NCBI RefSeq assembly: GCF_000622145.1 | Contig: NZ_KK211404.1 | Coordinates: forward strand, 50,404 to 114,403 | Length of the DNA stretch: 64,000 nt | Direction of reading: 5' to 3' | Source of the DNA: Paracoccus yeei ATCC BAA-599 | Lineage (GTDB): Bacteria > Pseudomonadota > Alphaproteobacteria > Rhodobacterales > Rhodobacteraceae | Part shown: positions 8,214 to 16,405 of the stretch, in pieces | How positions within the stretch are numbered: the first letter of the stretch is position 1 | Layout of the letters: the number at the start of each line of letters is the position of its first letter | Made by a program: the position numbers and the translations under genes | The notes under the pieces: model-generated | Databases searched by the model: none | What the model saw: only the letters and a program-made list of their open reading frames with translations | What the model was told of the DNA's origin: nothing

Positions 8214-9416
8214 TTAACGCCGCAGTGCGGCAAAAATCTTCCGTTCCCGTTCCGTCCTGCCCTGCAGGCGGCAGAACATCAGCGCAGAATCACCCGGGCG
8301 CGACGGTCCCCAAAGGCCGCCGCGCTGTTCCCACCAGCCGCCCGGGGTCAGGATCAGCCGGTGCGGCAGGAGACTGGGCGTCAGCAGCAGCAGCGTGACG
8401 CGCCGGCCCTGCGCCACCGCCTGCGCAGCGCGGCGGCGCAATGTGCGGGCGCGCCAGTGCCAGCCGGCCAGAAACAGCGCCTCGCCCGGGCGCGCAGGCA
8501 GGGGCAGGAAGGCCGGCGGATCGGGGGCAAGCGGGCCGGGCCGCGGCGGGGCCATGCCCTGCGCCTCGGCCAGGCCCGCGCGCAGGGTGGCAAGCACGCG
8601 GCCGACGGCGCGGGGCTCCAGCCGGCCCGCCACCATCAGCCGCAGCAGGCGCCTGCGCTGCGCGGCCGCCAGCCAGTCCGCGCTGCCGCCATGGCGCGCC
8701 GCGAAGATCGCGGTCGAGCGGCCCACCGCGCGCAGGTCGTGCGGCACCCCCCGGCTGGCGCGCGAGGTGCCGGGCTCCAGGCCGTGGATCACCTCGGCCC
8801 CGGGCACCACGGCGGTCAGGCCCTGCGGGAAGGCCTGGGCCAGCCGCCGGTTCACGTCGCTTTCGTCCAGGTGATAGGCGAAAGCCGGATCGAACCCGCC
8901 GACTGCCAGCAGCGCATCGCGGCGAAAGGCGCAGTTCGTGCCCAGGGTGCTGACCGGATCGCCCCATTCGGGGGCCAGCAGGGCCGGGCCTTCGACCGGG
9001 ATCGGATAGCTGCGTCCCGAGGCGTCGATCCGCTCGGCCCGCGCCTGCCAGTTCAGCCCGTCGGGACCGCGGGTGAAGCCGGTCGCGGCGATGACGCGCG
9101 GGTCGGCGAAGGGCGCGACCAGATCGCGCACCCAACCCGGTTCCGCCAGCGCGTCGTCGTCGATGAACAGCACGACATCGCCCGCCGCCCGGGCCAGCCC
9201 GAGGTTGCGGGCCAGCGAGATGTTGGGCCGGTCGAAGGCCACCCGCTTGGCGGGCAGATCGGGCCGGATCCCGACCGCGCCGGGATCCGCGACCAGCACC
9301 AGTTCCAGCGGGTGGTCCTGCAGGGTCAGCGCGGCCAGGCAGCGCGCCAGCGCCTCGGGCCGGTGCCGCGAGACGACGACGACGCTGGCCCGCAGCGCGG
9401 GCACGTCATCAGGCAA
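8214..9416 (-). CDS. GT2-family glycosyltransferase
   Basis: 400-residue protein with a clear GT-A/GT2 N-terminal domain: ASVVVVSRHRPEALARCLAAL, LELVLVADPG, ARNLGLARAAGDVVLFIDDDAL (the metal-binding DDD) and the acceptor-side HLDESDVNRRL. The last ~130 residues are Arg/Pro/Ala-rich with no recognised domain. The start is uncertain: TTG at 9416 overlaps the kdsB stop by 8 bp, and GTG at 9404 is an alternative; neither has a strong ribosome site, so translation may depend on coupling to kdsB. Being next to kdsB, it may act on a Kdo-containing acceptor, but this is inference. Confidence 0.8.
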   Translation of the reverse strand: MPDDVPALRASVVVVSRHRPEALARCLAALTLQDHPLELVLVADPGAVGIRPDLPAKRVAFDRPNISLARNLGLARAAGDVVLFIDDDALAEPGWVRDLVAPFADPRVIAATGFTRGPDGLNWQARAERIDASGRSYPIPVEGPALLAPEWGDPVSTLGTNCAFRRDALLAVGGFDPAFAYHLDESDVNRRLAQAFPQGLTAVVPGAEVIHGLEPGTSRASRGVPHDLRAVGRSTAIFAARHGGSADWLAAAQRRRLLRLMVAGRLEPRAVGRVLATLRAGLAEAQGMAPPRPGPLAPDPPAFLPLPARPGEALFLAGWHWRARTLRRRAAQAVAQGRRVTLLLLTPSLLPHRLILTPGGWWEQRGGLWGPSRPGDSALMFCRLQGRTERERKIFAALRR

Positions 9417-10209
9417 GGCCCATCCGCTGCATCATCGCTTCCAGTTTCGGCACGTCCGAGGGGTTGTTCAGTTCCCAGAACTCGCGCCCGCGCGCTTCGA
9501 CCTCGACGCAGAGGATGCGGCGGCCGCGTTCCAGAAAGCGCAACTGCTCGAGCCCCTCGAGCGCCTCGAGCCGGCCCTCGCCCCAGCCGGGGTATTCGGC
9601 CAGCGCGGCCGGGCGGTAGGCATAGACGCCGACATGGTGAAACACCGGCGTCGGGTCCGAGGGGCCGAAATCATCCGCCGCGAAGGGAATGACTTCCTTG
9701 GAGAAGTAAAGCGCACGGCCGTCATGGCCGAAGACGGCCGTGGTGCCGCCGACCCGCCCCGCCACGCGGTCGGCGATCAGGTCCGAGCGCATCGCGCCCG
9801 AGCAGCGCAGCACCGGCGTCGCCACGTCGGCGCCCGGATCGGCCCGCAGGCCCGCGACCAGATCCTCGACGAACCAGGCGGGGGTCAGCGGCGCGTCGCC
9901 CTGCAGGTTGACCACGATCTCATGCGTCAGGCCAAGCCTGGCCACCGCCTCGGCGCAGCGTTCGGTGCCGTTGCGGGCCTGGGTCGAGGTCATGGCGGTC
10001 TCGGCCCCGAAGCCCGCGGCATGGTCGGCGATGCGCTCGTCGTCGGTGGCGACGATCACCCGGTCCACGTCCCGGACCTGGCGCGCGGCCTCCCAGCTGC
10101 GGCGGATCAGGGTCAGGGCCTGCCCGGTCGCGCCGCGCAATTCGACCAGCGGCTTGCCCGGATAGCGTGTCGAGGCGTGCCGCGCGGGGATTACGATGAC
10201 GACGGACAT
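9409..10209 (-). CDS. kdsB: 3-deoxy-manno-octulosonate cytidylyltransferase
   Basis: KdsB activates Kdo as CMP-Kdo for lipopolysaccharide inner core or for the Kdo linker of ABC-exported capsules. 266 residues, close to the family length. Motifs: VIPARHASTRYPGKPL at the N-terminus, VDRVIVATDDERI, STQARNGTERCAEAV and VVNLQGDAPL (family QGDxPL). The start at 10209 (MSVVIV) lies 4 bp after the cysQ stop. The location next to cysQ and glycosyltransferases and opposite a capsule-type ABC permease makes a capsule role plausible, although this could also be the cell's only copy, serving LPS. Confidence 0.93.
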   Translation of the reverse strand: MSVVIVIPARHASTRYPGKPLVELRGATGQALTLIRRSWEAARQVRDVDRVIVATDDERIADHAAGFGAETAMTSTQARNGTERCAEAVARLGLTHEIVVNLQGDAPLTPAWFVEDLVAGLRADPGADVATPVLRCSGAMRSDLIADRVAGRVGGTTAVFGHDGRALYFSKEVIPFAADDFGPSDPTPVFHHVGVYAYRPAALAEYPGWGEGRLEALEGLEQLRFLERGRRILCVEVEARGREFWELNNPSDVPKLEAMMQRMGLA

Positions 10210-10213
10210 GGAC

Positions 10214-11011
10214 CTAGTCCCGCGCCAGCAGCACGCCCGGCGCGAAGGCGATGAAGAAGGGGTTGGCAAAGCCTTCCTTGCCATAGGCCAGGGGCGTGTG
10301 GTCGTCGAACCGCACCACCTGCCCGCCCGCGCCGCGCAGGACCGCGTCGCCCGCCGCCGTGTCCCACTCCATCGTGCGGCCCAGGCGCGGGTAAAGGTCG
10401 GCCTCGCCGGTGGCGACCAGGCAGAACTTCAGCGACGATCCGGCCGAGGTCATGTCGCGCACGCCGTAGCGGGCGATGTATTCGTCCGTCGCCGCGTCGC
10501 GGTGCGATTTCGAGGCGACGACCATCAGCGCGCGGTTGTCGGGCATGGAGTTGACGCCGATCGGCGTGACCTCGCCCGGCTGATCGCCGAAGGGGGCCTT
10601 TTCCTCGACCGAGCCGCCCTCGGCCAGGGTATAGAACAGCCGGCCCTTGGCCGGGGCATAGACCACGCCGAACCGGGGCGTGCCGTTTTCCACATAGGCG
10701 ATGTTGACGGTGAAATCGCCGCGGCGCTGCACGAATTCCTTGGTCCCGTCCAGCGGATCGACGATCAGGAAGGTGGACAGGCTTTGCCCGTGCGTGGCGG
10801 CCTGTTCCTCGGTCACCAGCGGGATGTCGGGAAAGGCCTCGCGCAGCCCGGCCGAGATCAGCGCGTCCGCCGCCTCGTCCGCCGCCGTCACCGGCGAGGC
10901 GTCGGATTTCGCGCGCACGTCGAAATCCTCGGACCCGTAGATCTTCATGATTTCGTCGCCCGCCTGCAGGGCAAGGCGGCGCATCTGGGCGATCATTCGA
11001 TCGAATTGCAT
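10214..11011 (-). CDS. cysQ: 3'(2'),5'-bisphosphate nucleotidase
   Basis: CysQ hydrolyses PAP (adenosine 3',5'-bisphosphate), the by-product of PAPS-using enzymes, to AMP. The 265-residue protein has all motifs of the lithium-sensitive Mg2+ phosphatase family: LVTEEQ, DPLDGTKEF and WDTAAGDAVLRGAGG, which supply the metal ligands. It is the first gene of the minus-strand block, 4 bp before kdsB, and the last gene of that block is a sulfotransferase. The pairing makes sense because sulfotransferases release PAP and are inhibited by it. It also serves sulfate assimilation in general, so the link to glycan sulfation is an inference. Confidence 0.95.
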   Translation of the reverse strand: MQFDRMIAQMRRLALQAGDEIMKIYGSEDFDVRAKSDASPVTAADEAADALISAGLREAFPDIPLVTEEQAATHGQSLSTFLIVDPLDGTKEFVQRRGDFTVNIAYVENGTPRFGVVYAPAKGRLFYTLAEGGSVEEKAPFGDQPGEVTPIGVNSMPDNRALMVVASKSHRDAATDEYIARYGVRDMTSAGSSLKFCLVATGEADLYPRLGRTMEWDTAAGDAVLRGAGGQVVRFDDHTPLAYGKEGFANPFFIAFAPGVLLARD

Positions 11012-11054
11012 GGTTTATCCTTTTCGTCGCGGCCGGCCGGGCATGTGGCGGCGA

Positions 11055-11083
11055 TTGAATTGGGCGGTTTGCTTCCTTATGAT
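11055..11083 (+). promoter_or_regulatory. Candidate sigma-70 promoter for the ABC permease gene
   Basis: TTGAAT (11055-11060), 17 bp, then TATGAT (11078-11083): four of six and five of six consensus matches at the optimal spacing. It would start RNA about 50 bases before the ATG at 11142. Confidence 0.55.
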
Positions 11084-11141
11084 GCCAGCCATCGCGCAGG
11101 GCAAGCGCCGCCCTCATGCCAGTCAGGGAATCCCGCAAGAC

Positions 11142-11963
11142 ATGTTCGCACAGCGTCGCAGCCGCAATCTGGTCGAGGCCGCGTTCACCACGCTGGCGCT
11201 GATCTATCACATCACCGCAAACAACCTGCGCAAGGGCCAGCGCAACGCCGTCGTGGGCCTTTTGATGACGGTCCTGCAGGCGGTCACGATGATCGCGGGC
11301 TTTTGGCTGATGTTCTCGATCCTGGGCGTGCGGAACTCGCCCATTCGCGGCGACTTCATCGTCTACATCATGAGCGGCATCTTCATGTTCATGGCCCATG
11401 CCCAGGCCATCGGCGCGGTCGCGGGCGCGGGCAGCCCGACGAACCAGATGATGAAGCACGGGCCGATGAACACCGCCGTCATGATGGCGGGCGCGGCCCT
11501 GGCGGCGCTTTACCGGCAGACCTTCTCGGCCATCGTGGTGCTGTCGGCCTATCACTACCTGATCCAGCCGGTGCATATCGACAAGCCGCTGGCCTGCTAC
11601 GGAATGCTGCTGATGGCCTGGTTCTCGGGCTGCTGCATCGGGCTGATCTTTCTGTCCTTCCGGCCCTGGTGGCCCGAAGGGTCGCAGGTGCTGACAAGCT
11701 TTTACCAGCGCATGAACATGATCTTTTCTGGCAAGATGTTCGTCGCCAACACCCTGCCGCTTTACATGCTGCACGCCTTTGCCTGGAACCCGCTGTTCCA
11801 CATCATCGACCAGACGCGGGGCTTCGCCTTCATCAATTATTCGCCGCGCAATTCCTCGTTGAGCTATCCGCTTTACTGCATCGTGGCGCTGCTGATGATC
11901 GGGCTGATGGCGGAATACGTCAGCCGCAAGTCGGTTTCCATCTCGACGCTCGCGGGGCGCTGA
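11142..11963 (+). CDS. ABC-2 type polysaccharide export permease (KpsM-like)
   Basis: 273-residue inner-membrane protein with about six hydrophobic segments, resembling ABC-2 permeases that export capsule or O-antigen (KpsM/Wzm type). A short basic N-terminus (FAQRRSRNLVEAAFTTLALI) precedes the first membrane segment, and the family-typical amphipathic stretch follows. The start at 11142 is preferred because translation further upstream gives a non-hydrophobic, Arg-rich sequence overlapping cysQ. The gene diverges from the glycan block (cysQ start 131 bp away) but no ATPase partner (KpsT/Wzt) is present in this window; it may be encoded elsewhere. The exported substrate is inferred from context only. 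Confidence 0.75.
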   Translation: MFAQRRSRNLVEAAFTTLALIYHITANNLRKGQRNAVVGLLMTVLQAVTMIAGFWLMFSILGVRNSPIRGDFIVYIMSGIFMFMAHAQAIGAVAGAGSPTNQMMKHGPMNTAVMMAGAALAALYRQTFSAIVVLSAYHYLIQPVHIDKPLACYGMLLMAWFSGCCIGLIFLSFRPWWPEGSQVLTSFYQRMNMIFSGKMFVANTLPLYMLHAFAWNPLFHIIDQTRGFAFINYSPRNSSLSYPLYCIVALLMIGLMAEYVSRKSVSISTLAGR

Positions 11964-12002
11964 CGCCCTGCGCAAGGGCCACAGATTCTGCCGCAGGCTC
12001 AG

Positions 12003-12031
12003 CTTGCAGGCCGTTTGCGGCCTTCCTATAT
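12003..12031 (+). promoter_or_regulatory. RpoH (heat-shock) type promoter of dnaK
   Basis: CTTG (12003-12006), 18 bp, then CCTATAT (12025-12031), which matches the alphaproteobacterial sigma-32 pattern CTTG-N17/18-CYTAT-T. The first base of dnaK is about 105 bases downstream. The spacer holds a 6-bp palindrome AGGCCG-TTTG-CGGCCT (12008-12023). Confidence 0.75.
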
Positions 12032-12143
12032 AGCCCCACAGAGTTCGGAAGGGCCTGGCCCTCCGATGAAATCCAAGGGATCGGGCTTCGGGGGCCGCTT
12101 GAGGACCCAAGGCCCAGAATATCGCCGCAAGAAAGGTTACTGC

Positions 12144-14060
12144 ATGTCTAAAGTCATCGGCATCGACCTCGGGACCACCAACAGCTGCGTCGCCATCATG
12201 GACGGCAGCCAGCCCAAGGTTATCGAGAACTCGGAAGGCGCGCGCACGACGCCTTCGATCGTCGGCTTCACCGACAGCGAACGCCTGGTCGGCCAGCCCG
12301 CGAAACGCCAGGCGGTCACCAACCCCTCGAACACCATCTTCGCGGTCAAGCGCCTGATCGGCCGCCGCACCACCGACCCGGAAGTCGAAAAGGACAAGAA
12401 GCTCGTCCCCTATGCCATCGTCGATGGCGGCAATGGCGACGCCTGGGTCGAGGTCCGGGGCGAGAAGTATTCGCCCAGCCAGGTGTCGGCCTTCATCCTG
12501 CAGAAGATGAAGGAAACCGCCGAATCCTATCTGGGCGAGCCGGTGACGCAGGCCGTCATCACGGTGCCCGCCTATTTCAACGACGCCCAGCGTCAGGCCA
12601 CCAAGGACGCCGGCAAGATCGCGGGCCTGGAAGTGCTGCGCATCATCAACGAGCCGACCGCGGCCGCGCTGGCCTACGGCCTGGACAAGAAGGACAGCAA
12701 GACCATCGCCGTCTATGACCTTGGCGGCGGCACCTTCGACATCACCATCCTGGAGATCGACGACGGGTTGTTCGAGGTGAAGTCCACCAACGGGGACACG
12801 TTCCTGGGCGGTGAAGACTTCGACATGCGCATCGTCAACTACCTGGCCGACGAGTTCAAAAAGGAACACGGCGTCGACCTGACCAAGGACAAGATGGCGC
12901 TGCAGCGGCTGAAGGAAGCCGCCGAGAAAGCCAAGATCGAGCTGTCGAGCTCGAGCCAGACCGAGATCAACCAGCCGTTCATCTCGATGGACCGCGACTC
13001 GGGCACGCCGCTGCACCTGGTCATGAAGCTGACCCGCGCCAAACTGGAAAGCCTGGTCGGCGATCTGATCAAGCGCACCATGAAGCCCGTCCAGGACGCG
13101 CTGAAGGATGCCGGCATGTCCAAGGGCGACATCGACGAGATCGTGCTGGTCGGCGGCATGACCCGGATGCCCAAGGTGGTCGAGGAAGTGACCGCCTTCT
13201 TCGGCAAGGAGCCGCACAAGGGCGTGAACCCCGACGAGGTCGTGGCGCTGGGCGCCGCCATCCAGGCGGGCGTGCTGCAGGGCGACGTCAAGGACGTGGT
13301 GCTGCTGGACGTGACGCCGCTGTCCCTGGGCATCGAGACGCTGGGCGGGGTCTTCACCCGGCTGATCGACCGCAACACCACGATCCCGACCAAGAAGTCG
13401 CAGATCTTCTCGACCGCCGAGGACAACCAGAATGCCGTGACCATCCGGGTCTTCCAGGGTGAGCGCGAGATGGCCTCGGACAACAAGCTGCTGGGCCAGT
13501 TCAATCTGGAGGACATCCCCCCGGCGCCGCGCGGCATGCCGCAGATCGAGGTGACCTTCGACATCGACGCGAACGGCATCGTCTCGGTCAGCGCCAAGGA
13601 CAAGGGCACCGGCAAGCAGCAGAACATCACCATCCAGGCGTCGGGCGGTCTGTCGGACGCGGATATCGAGAAGATGGTCAAGGACGCCGAGGCCAACGCC
13701 GAAGCCGACAAGAAGCGCAAGGAACTGGTCGAGGCCAAGAACCAGGCCGAAAGCCTGATCCATTCGACCAAGAAATCGCTGGAAGAGCACGGCGACAAGG
13801 TCGACGGCTCGACCGTCGAGGCGATCGAACTGGCCGTCGGCGCGCTGGAGGATGCGGTCAAGACCGAGGACGCCGGCAAGATCAAGGGCGGCATCCAGAA
13901 CCTGATGGACGCTTCGATGAAGCTGGGCGAGGCCATCTACAAGGCCAGCCAGCCGGGTGAAGAAGGCGCCGAGGCCGACGAGCCCCGGTCGCGCGGCCGC
14001 GATGACGACGAGATCGTGGACGCCGACTTCGAGGATCTCGGCGGCGACAAGCGCAAGTAA
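12144..14060 (+). CDS. dnaK: Chaperone DnaK (Hsp70)
   Basis: ATP-driven Hsp70 chaperone, 638 residues, full length. The actin-like ATPase domain starts with KVIGIDLGTTNSCVAIMDG and contains the phosphate loop AVYDLGGGTFDITI and VGGMTRMPKVVE; the linker and substrate domain follow (VVLLDVTPLSLGIETLGG), and the C-terminus ends in an acidic lid tail (DDDEIVDADFEDLGGDKRK). Start at 12144 after GAAAGG; upstream in-frame ATGs have no conserved sequence. It is transcribed with dnaJ, separated by a hairpin that should lower dnaJ output, and preceded by an RpoH-type promoter. GrpE is not encoded in this window. Confidence 0.98.
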   Translation: MSKVIGIDLGTTNSCVAIMDGSQPKVIENSEGARTTPSIVGFTDSERLVGQPAKRQAVTNPSNTIFAVKRLIGRRTTDPEVEKDKKLVPYAIVDGGNGDAWVEVRGEKYSPSQVSAFILQKMKETAESYLGEPVTQAVITVPAYFNDAQRQATKDAGKIAGLEVLRIINEPTAAALAYGLDKKDSKTIAVYDLGGGTFDITILEIDDGLFEVKSTNGDTFLGGEDFDMRIVNYLADEFKKEHGVDLTKDKMALQRLKEAAEKAKIELSSSSQTEINQPFISMDRDSGTPLHLVMKLTRAKLESLVGDLIKRTMKPVQDALKDAGMSKGDIDEIVLVGGMTRMPKVVEEVTAFFGKEPHKGVNPDEVVALGAAIQAGVLQGDVKDVVLLDVTPLSLGIETLGGVFTRLIDRNTTIPTKKSQIFSTAEDNQNAVTIRVFQGEREMASDNKLLGQFNLEDIPPAPRGMPQIEVTFDIDANGIVSVSAKDKGTGKQQNITIQASGGLSDADIEKMVKDAEANAEADKKRKELVEAKNQAESLIHSTKKSLEEHGDKVDGSTVEAIELAVGALEDAVKTEDAGKIKGGIQNLMDASMKLGEAIYKASQPGEEGAEADEPRSRGRDDDEIVDADFEDLGGDKRK

Positions 14061-14077
14061 GCGCCGATGACGAACCC

Positions 14078-14118
14078 AGCCGGCCCGCTGCGCAACCCGC
14101 GCGGGCCGGCTTTCTCTT
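14078..14118 (+). terminator. Intergenic terminator/attenuator between dnaK and dnaJ
   Basis: Perfect 11-bp stem AGCCGGCCCGC (14078-14088) with GCGGGCCGGCT (14101-14111), a 12-base loop and then TTTCTCTT. It sits 18 bp after the dnaK stop and 31 bp before dnaJ, so it is likely to be a partial terminator that sets the DnaK:DnaJ ratio. Confidence 0.7.
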
Positions 14119-14141
14119 GAAGGACCCCGGACGCGATCGAC

Positions 14142-15299
14142 ATGGCGAAACGTGACTACTACGAAGTTCTGGGTGTGACTCGGGGCGCCTCGGCCGACGA
14201 GATCAAGAAGGCCTACCGCGCCAAGGCAAAGCAGCTTCACCCCGACCGGAACAAGGACTGCAAGGTGTCCGAGGCGGCGTTCAAGGAAGTGAACGAAGCC
14301 TATGATTGTCTCAAGGACGATCAGAAGAAGGCGGCCTACGACCGCTTCGGCCATGCGGCCTTCGAAAACGGCGGCGGCTTCGGCACCCGCGGCGGCCAGG
14401 CCCATCCCGATTTCGGCTCGGCCTTTGCCGATGTCTTCGAGGACCTGTTCGGCGACATGATGGGGCGCCGCCAGGGCGGCGGCAGCCGGTCGCGCGCAAG
14501 CCGCGGCCAGGATCTGCGCTATAACCTGCGGGTGACGCTGGAAGAGGCCTTCACCGGCGCGCAAAAGGCGATCACCGTGCCCGGCTCGGTCGCCTGCGCC
14601 GCCTGCGAGGGCACCGGCGCCGAGGGCGCGGTCGAGCCCGCGACCTGCCCGACCTGCTCCGGCATGGGCAAGGTTCGCGCCAGCCAGGGTTTCTTCACCG
14701 TCGAGCGCACCTGTCCGACCTGCAACGGCCAGGGCCAGATCGTCAAGAATCCCTGCCGGGAATGCCATGGCGCCGGCCGCGTCGAAAAGGAACGCACGCT
14801 GTCGGTCAACATCCCCGCCGGGGTGGAGACCGGAACCCGCATCCGTCTGGCCGGCGAGGGCGATGCCGGCATGCGCGGCGGACCTGCGGGCGACCTTTAC
14901 ATTTTCATCGAGGTCAAGGACCACGCCATCTTCATGCGCGACGGCAAGATGCTGGCCTGCCAGGTGCCGGTCAGCATGGTCACCGCGGCCTTGGGCGGCG
15001 AGATCGAGGTGCCGACCATCGACGGCGGCCGCTCGCGCGTCAAGATCCCGCCTGGCACCCAGTCGGGCCGCCAGTTGCGGCTGCGGGGCAAGGGCATGCC
15101 GCCCCTGCGCCACGGACCCGGCATGAACGGCGAATCGGGCGACATGCTGATCGAGCTGTCGGTGGAAACCCCGGTGAACCTGACCGCCCGGCAGCGCGAG
15201 CTGCTGCGCGAGTTCGAGGGGATCAAGGCCGACAACAGTCCGGAAACCCAAGGTTTTTTTCAGAAGATCAAGGGGTTCTGGGATGAGATGAAGGGCTGA
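14142..15299 (+). CDS. dnaJ: Chaperone DnaJ (Hsp40)
   Basis: Type I J-protein, 385 residues, that delivers substrates to DnaK and stimulates its ATPase. The J domain (about 1-70) holds the essential HPD in KQLHPDRN. A Gly/Phe-rich linker follows (GGGFGTRGG), then four CxxCxGxG zinc motifs: CAACEGTG, CPTCSGMG, CPTCNGQG and CRECHGAG, and the C-terminal peptide-binding domains. Start MAKRDYYEVLGV is the family norm. It is the second gene of the dnaKJ unit and may also be fed by read-through from the heat-shock promoter at 12003. Confidence 0.98.
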   Translation: MAKRDYYEVLGVTRGASADEIKKAYRAKAKQLHPDRNKDCKVSEAAFKEVNEAYDCLKDDQKKAAYDRFGHAAFENGGGFGTRGGQAHPDFGSAFADVFEDLFGDMMGRRQGGGSRSRASRGQDLRYNLRVTLEEAFTGAQKAITVPGSVACAACEGTGAEGAVEPATCPTCSGMGKVRASQGFFTVERTCPTCNGQGQIVKNPCRECHGAGRVEKERTLSVNIPAGVETGTRIRLAGEGDAGMRGGPAGDLYIFIEVKDHAIFMRDGKMLACQVPVSMVTAALGGEIEVPTIDGGRSRVKIPPGTQSGRQLRLRGKGMPPLRHGPGMNGESGDMLIELSVETPVNLTARQRELLREFEGIKADNSPETQGFFQKIKGFWDEMKG

Positions 15300-15348
15300 C
15301 AGGCGCGCGTTAACCGCCCGTTTACCCTTGCCGTGGCAGCATCGCGGC

Positions 15349-16143
15349 ATGGACCCGAATCGCTCATTTCAGGAAGCGCCGCTTCCACTTTTTCCCAGCC
15401 CCGGCCCAGGAACCGCGGCGGATGAGGTGCCGCAGGCCGGGGGTGCGCCCCTGGCCCGCGGCGCCCGGCTGCCCAGCTATATCTCGGACCACCGCGCCCG
15501 GCTGCGCGACCGTTTCATGCAGGGCGGCGCGGGCGCGATGCCCGATTACGAACTGCTGGAACTTGTCCTGTTCCGCGCCATCCCGCGCCAGGACGTCAAA
15601 CCCTTGGCGCGGCTGCTGATCGACCGCTTCGGGGACTTCAACCGGGTGCTCTCGGCCCCCGCCCCCCGGCTGGCCGAGGTGCCGGGGGTGGGGCCCGCCG
15701 TGGTCCAGGAACTCAAGATCGTCGAGGCGGCGGCGCAGCGCCTGGCGCGGTCGCGCGTGATGCACCGGCCGGTGCTGACCAGCTGGGACGCGCTGCTGGA
15801 CTACTGCCACACCGCCATGGCGCATCGCGAGATCGAGGAGTTCCGGGTGCTGTACCTTGACCGCAAGAACGTGCTGATCGCGGACGAGGAGCAGGCCCGT
15901 GGCACCGTCGACCACGTCCCGGTCTATCCGCGCGAAATCATGCGCCGCGCGCTGGAGCTGACGGCCAGTGCCCTGATTCTGGTCCACAACCATCCGTCGG
16001 GCGATCCCACGCCCTCGCAGGCGGACATCACCATGACGAACCGCATCGTCGCCGCGGCCGAGGTCATGGGGATGACGGTGCACGACCATCTCATCATCGG
16101 CAAGGCGCGCGAACTGAGCTTTCGGGCCGAGGGGCTGCTGTGA
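15349..16143 (+). CDS. radC: RadC/YicR family JAMM-domain protein
   Basis: 264-residue member of the RadC family. The N-terminal part has helix-hairpin-helix features (LLIDRFGDFNRVLSAPAPRLAEVPGVG) and the C-terminal JAMM domain has the metal motif HNHPSGDPTPSQAD preceded by a conserved glutamate region. A cellular role in DNA repair has been claimed and disputed for this family, so no firm function is given. An in-frame ATG at 15328 is an alternative start; 15349 (MDPNRSFQEAPLPLF) was chosen on likely length. It follows dnaJ by 49 bp with no clear terminator between. Confidence 0.88.
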   Translation: MDPNRSFQEAPLPLFPSPGPGTAADEVPQAGGAPLARGARLPSYISDHRARLRDRFMQGGAGAMPDYELLELVLFRAIPRQDVKPLARLLIDRFGDFNRVLSAPAPRLAEVPGVGPAVVQELKIVEAAAQRLARSRVMHRPVLTSWDALLDYCHTAMAHREIEEFRVLYLDRKNVLIADEEQARGTVDHVPVYPREIMRRALELTASALILVHNHPSGDPTPSQADITMTNRIVAAAEVMGMTVHDHLIIGKARELSFRAEGLL

Positions 16144-16161
16144 TACGTCCGGCCTGCGTCC

Positions 16162-16185
16162 TGTCCCGGCCGGCACTCCGGGACA
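16162..16185. terminator. Hairpin after radC, weak terminator
   Basis: Perfect 8-bp stem TGTCCCGG (16162-16169) / CCGGGACA (16178-16185), 8-base loop, 18 bp after the radC stop. There is no T-run behind it, so it may need Rho or act only in RNA stability. The rest of the 262-bp gap up to petA shows no ORF and no promoter that I can defend. Confidence 0.4.
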
Positions 16186-16405
16186 AGCTTCGGGCGGCCC
16201 TGCACTTTTGCCGTGCGGGTCGGCGGCATGGCGGCGCGCAGCCAAAATCCCACACCTGCGCTGATTTGCTGCAGGCCGCGGCCGGGGCCAATCTGGACTG
16301 ACAAGATTTTGATCGCTACAACCTCTGCCAAGGGGGGGGAAGTGCGCATGCACGGCCCACTCCGTCATATCGCCCGGAGACGGGCGCGTTAATGGAGATG
16401 AACCC

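Noticed and set aside
10191..15350. A minus-strand open frame of over 1700 codons across cysQ, the permease, dnaK and dnaJ
   Set aside because: It is antisense to well-conserved genes, has no conserved motif, and long false frames are expected at this GC content.
16144..16405. Promoter of petABC in the radC-petA gap
   Set aside because: Several weak -35-like words but no pair with sensible -10 and spacing that I would defend.
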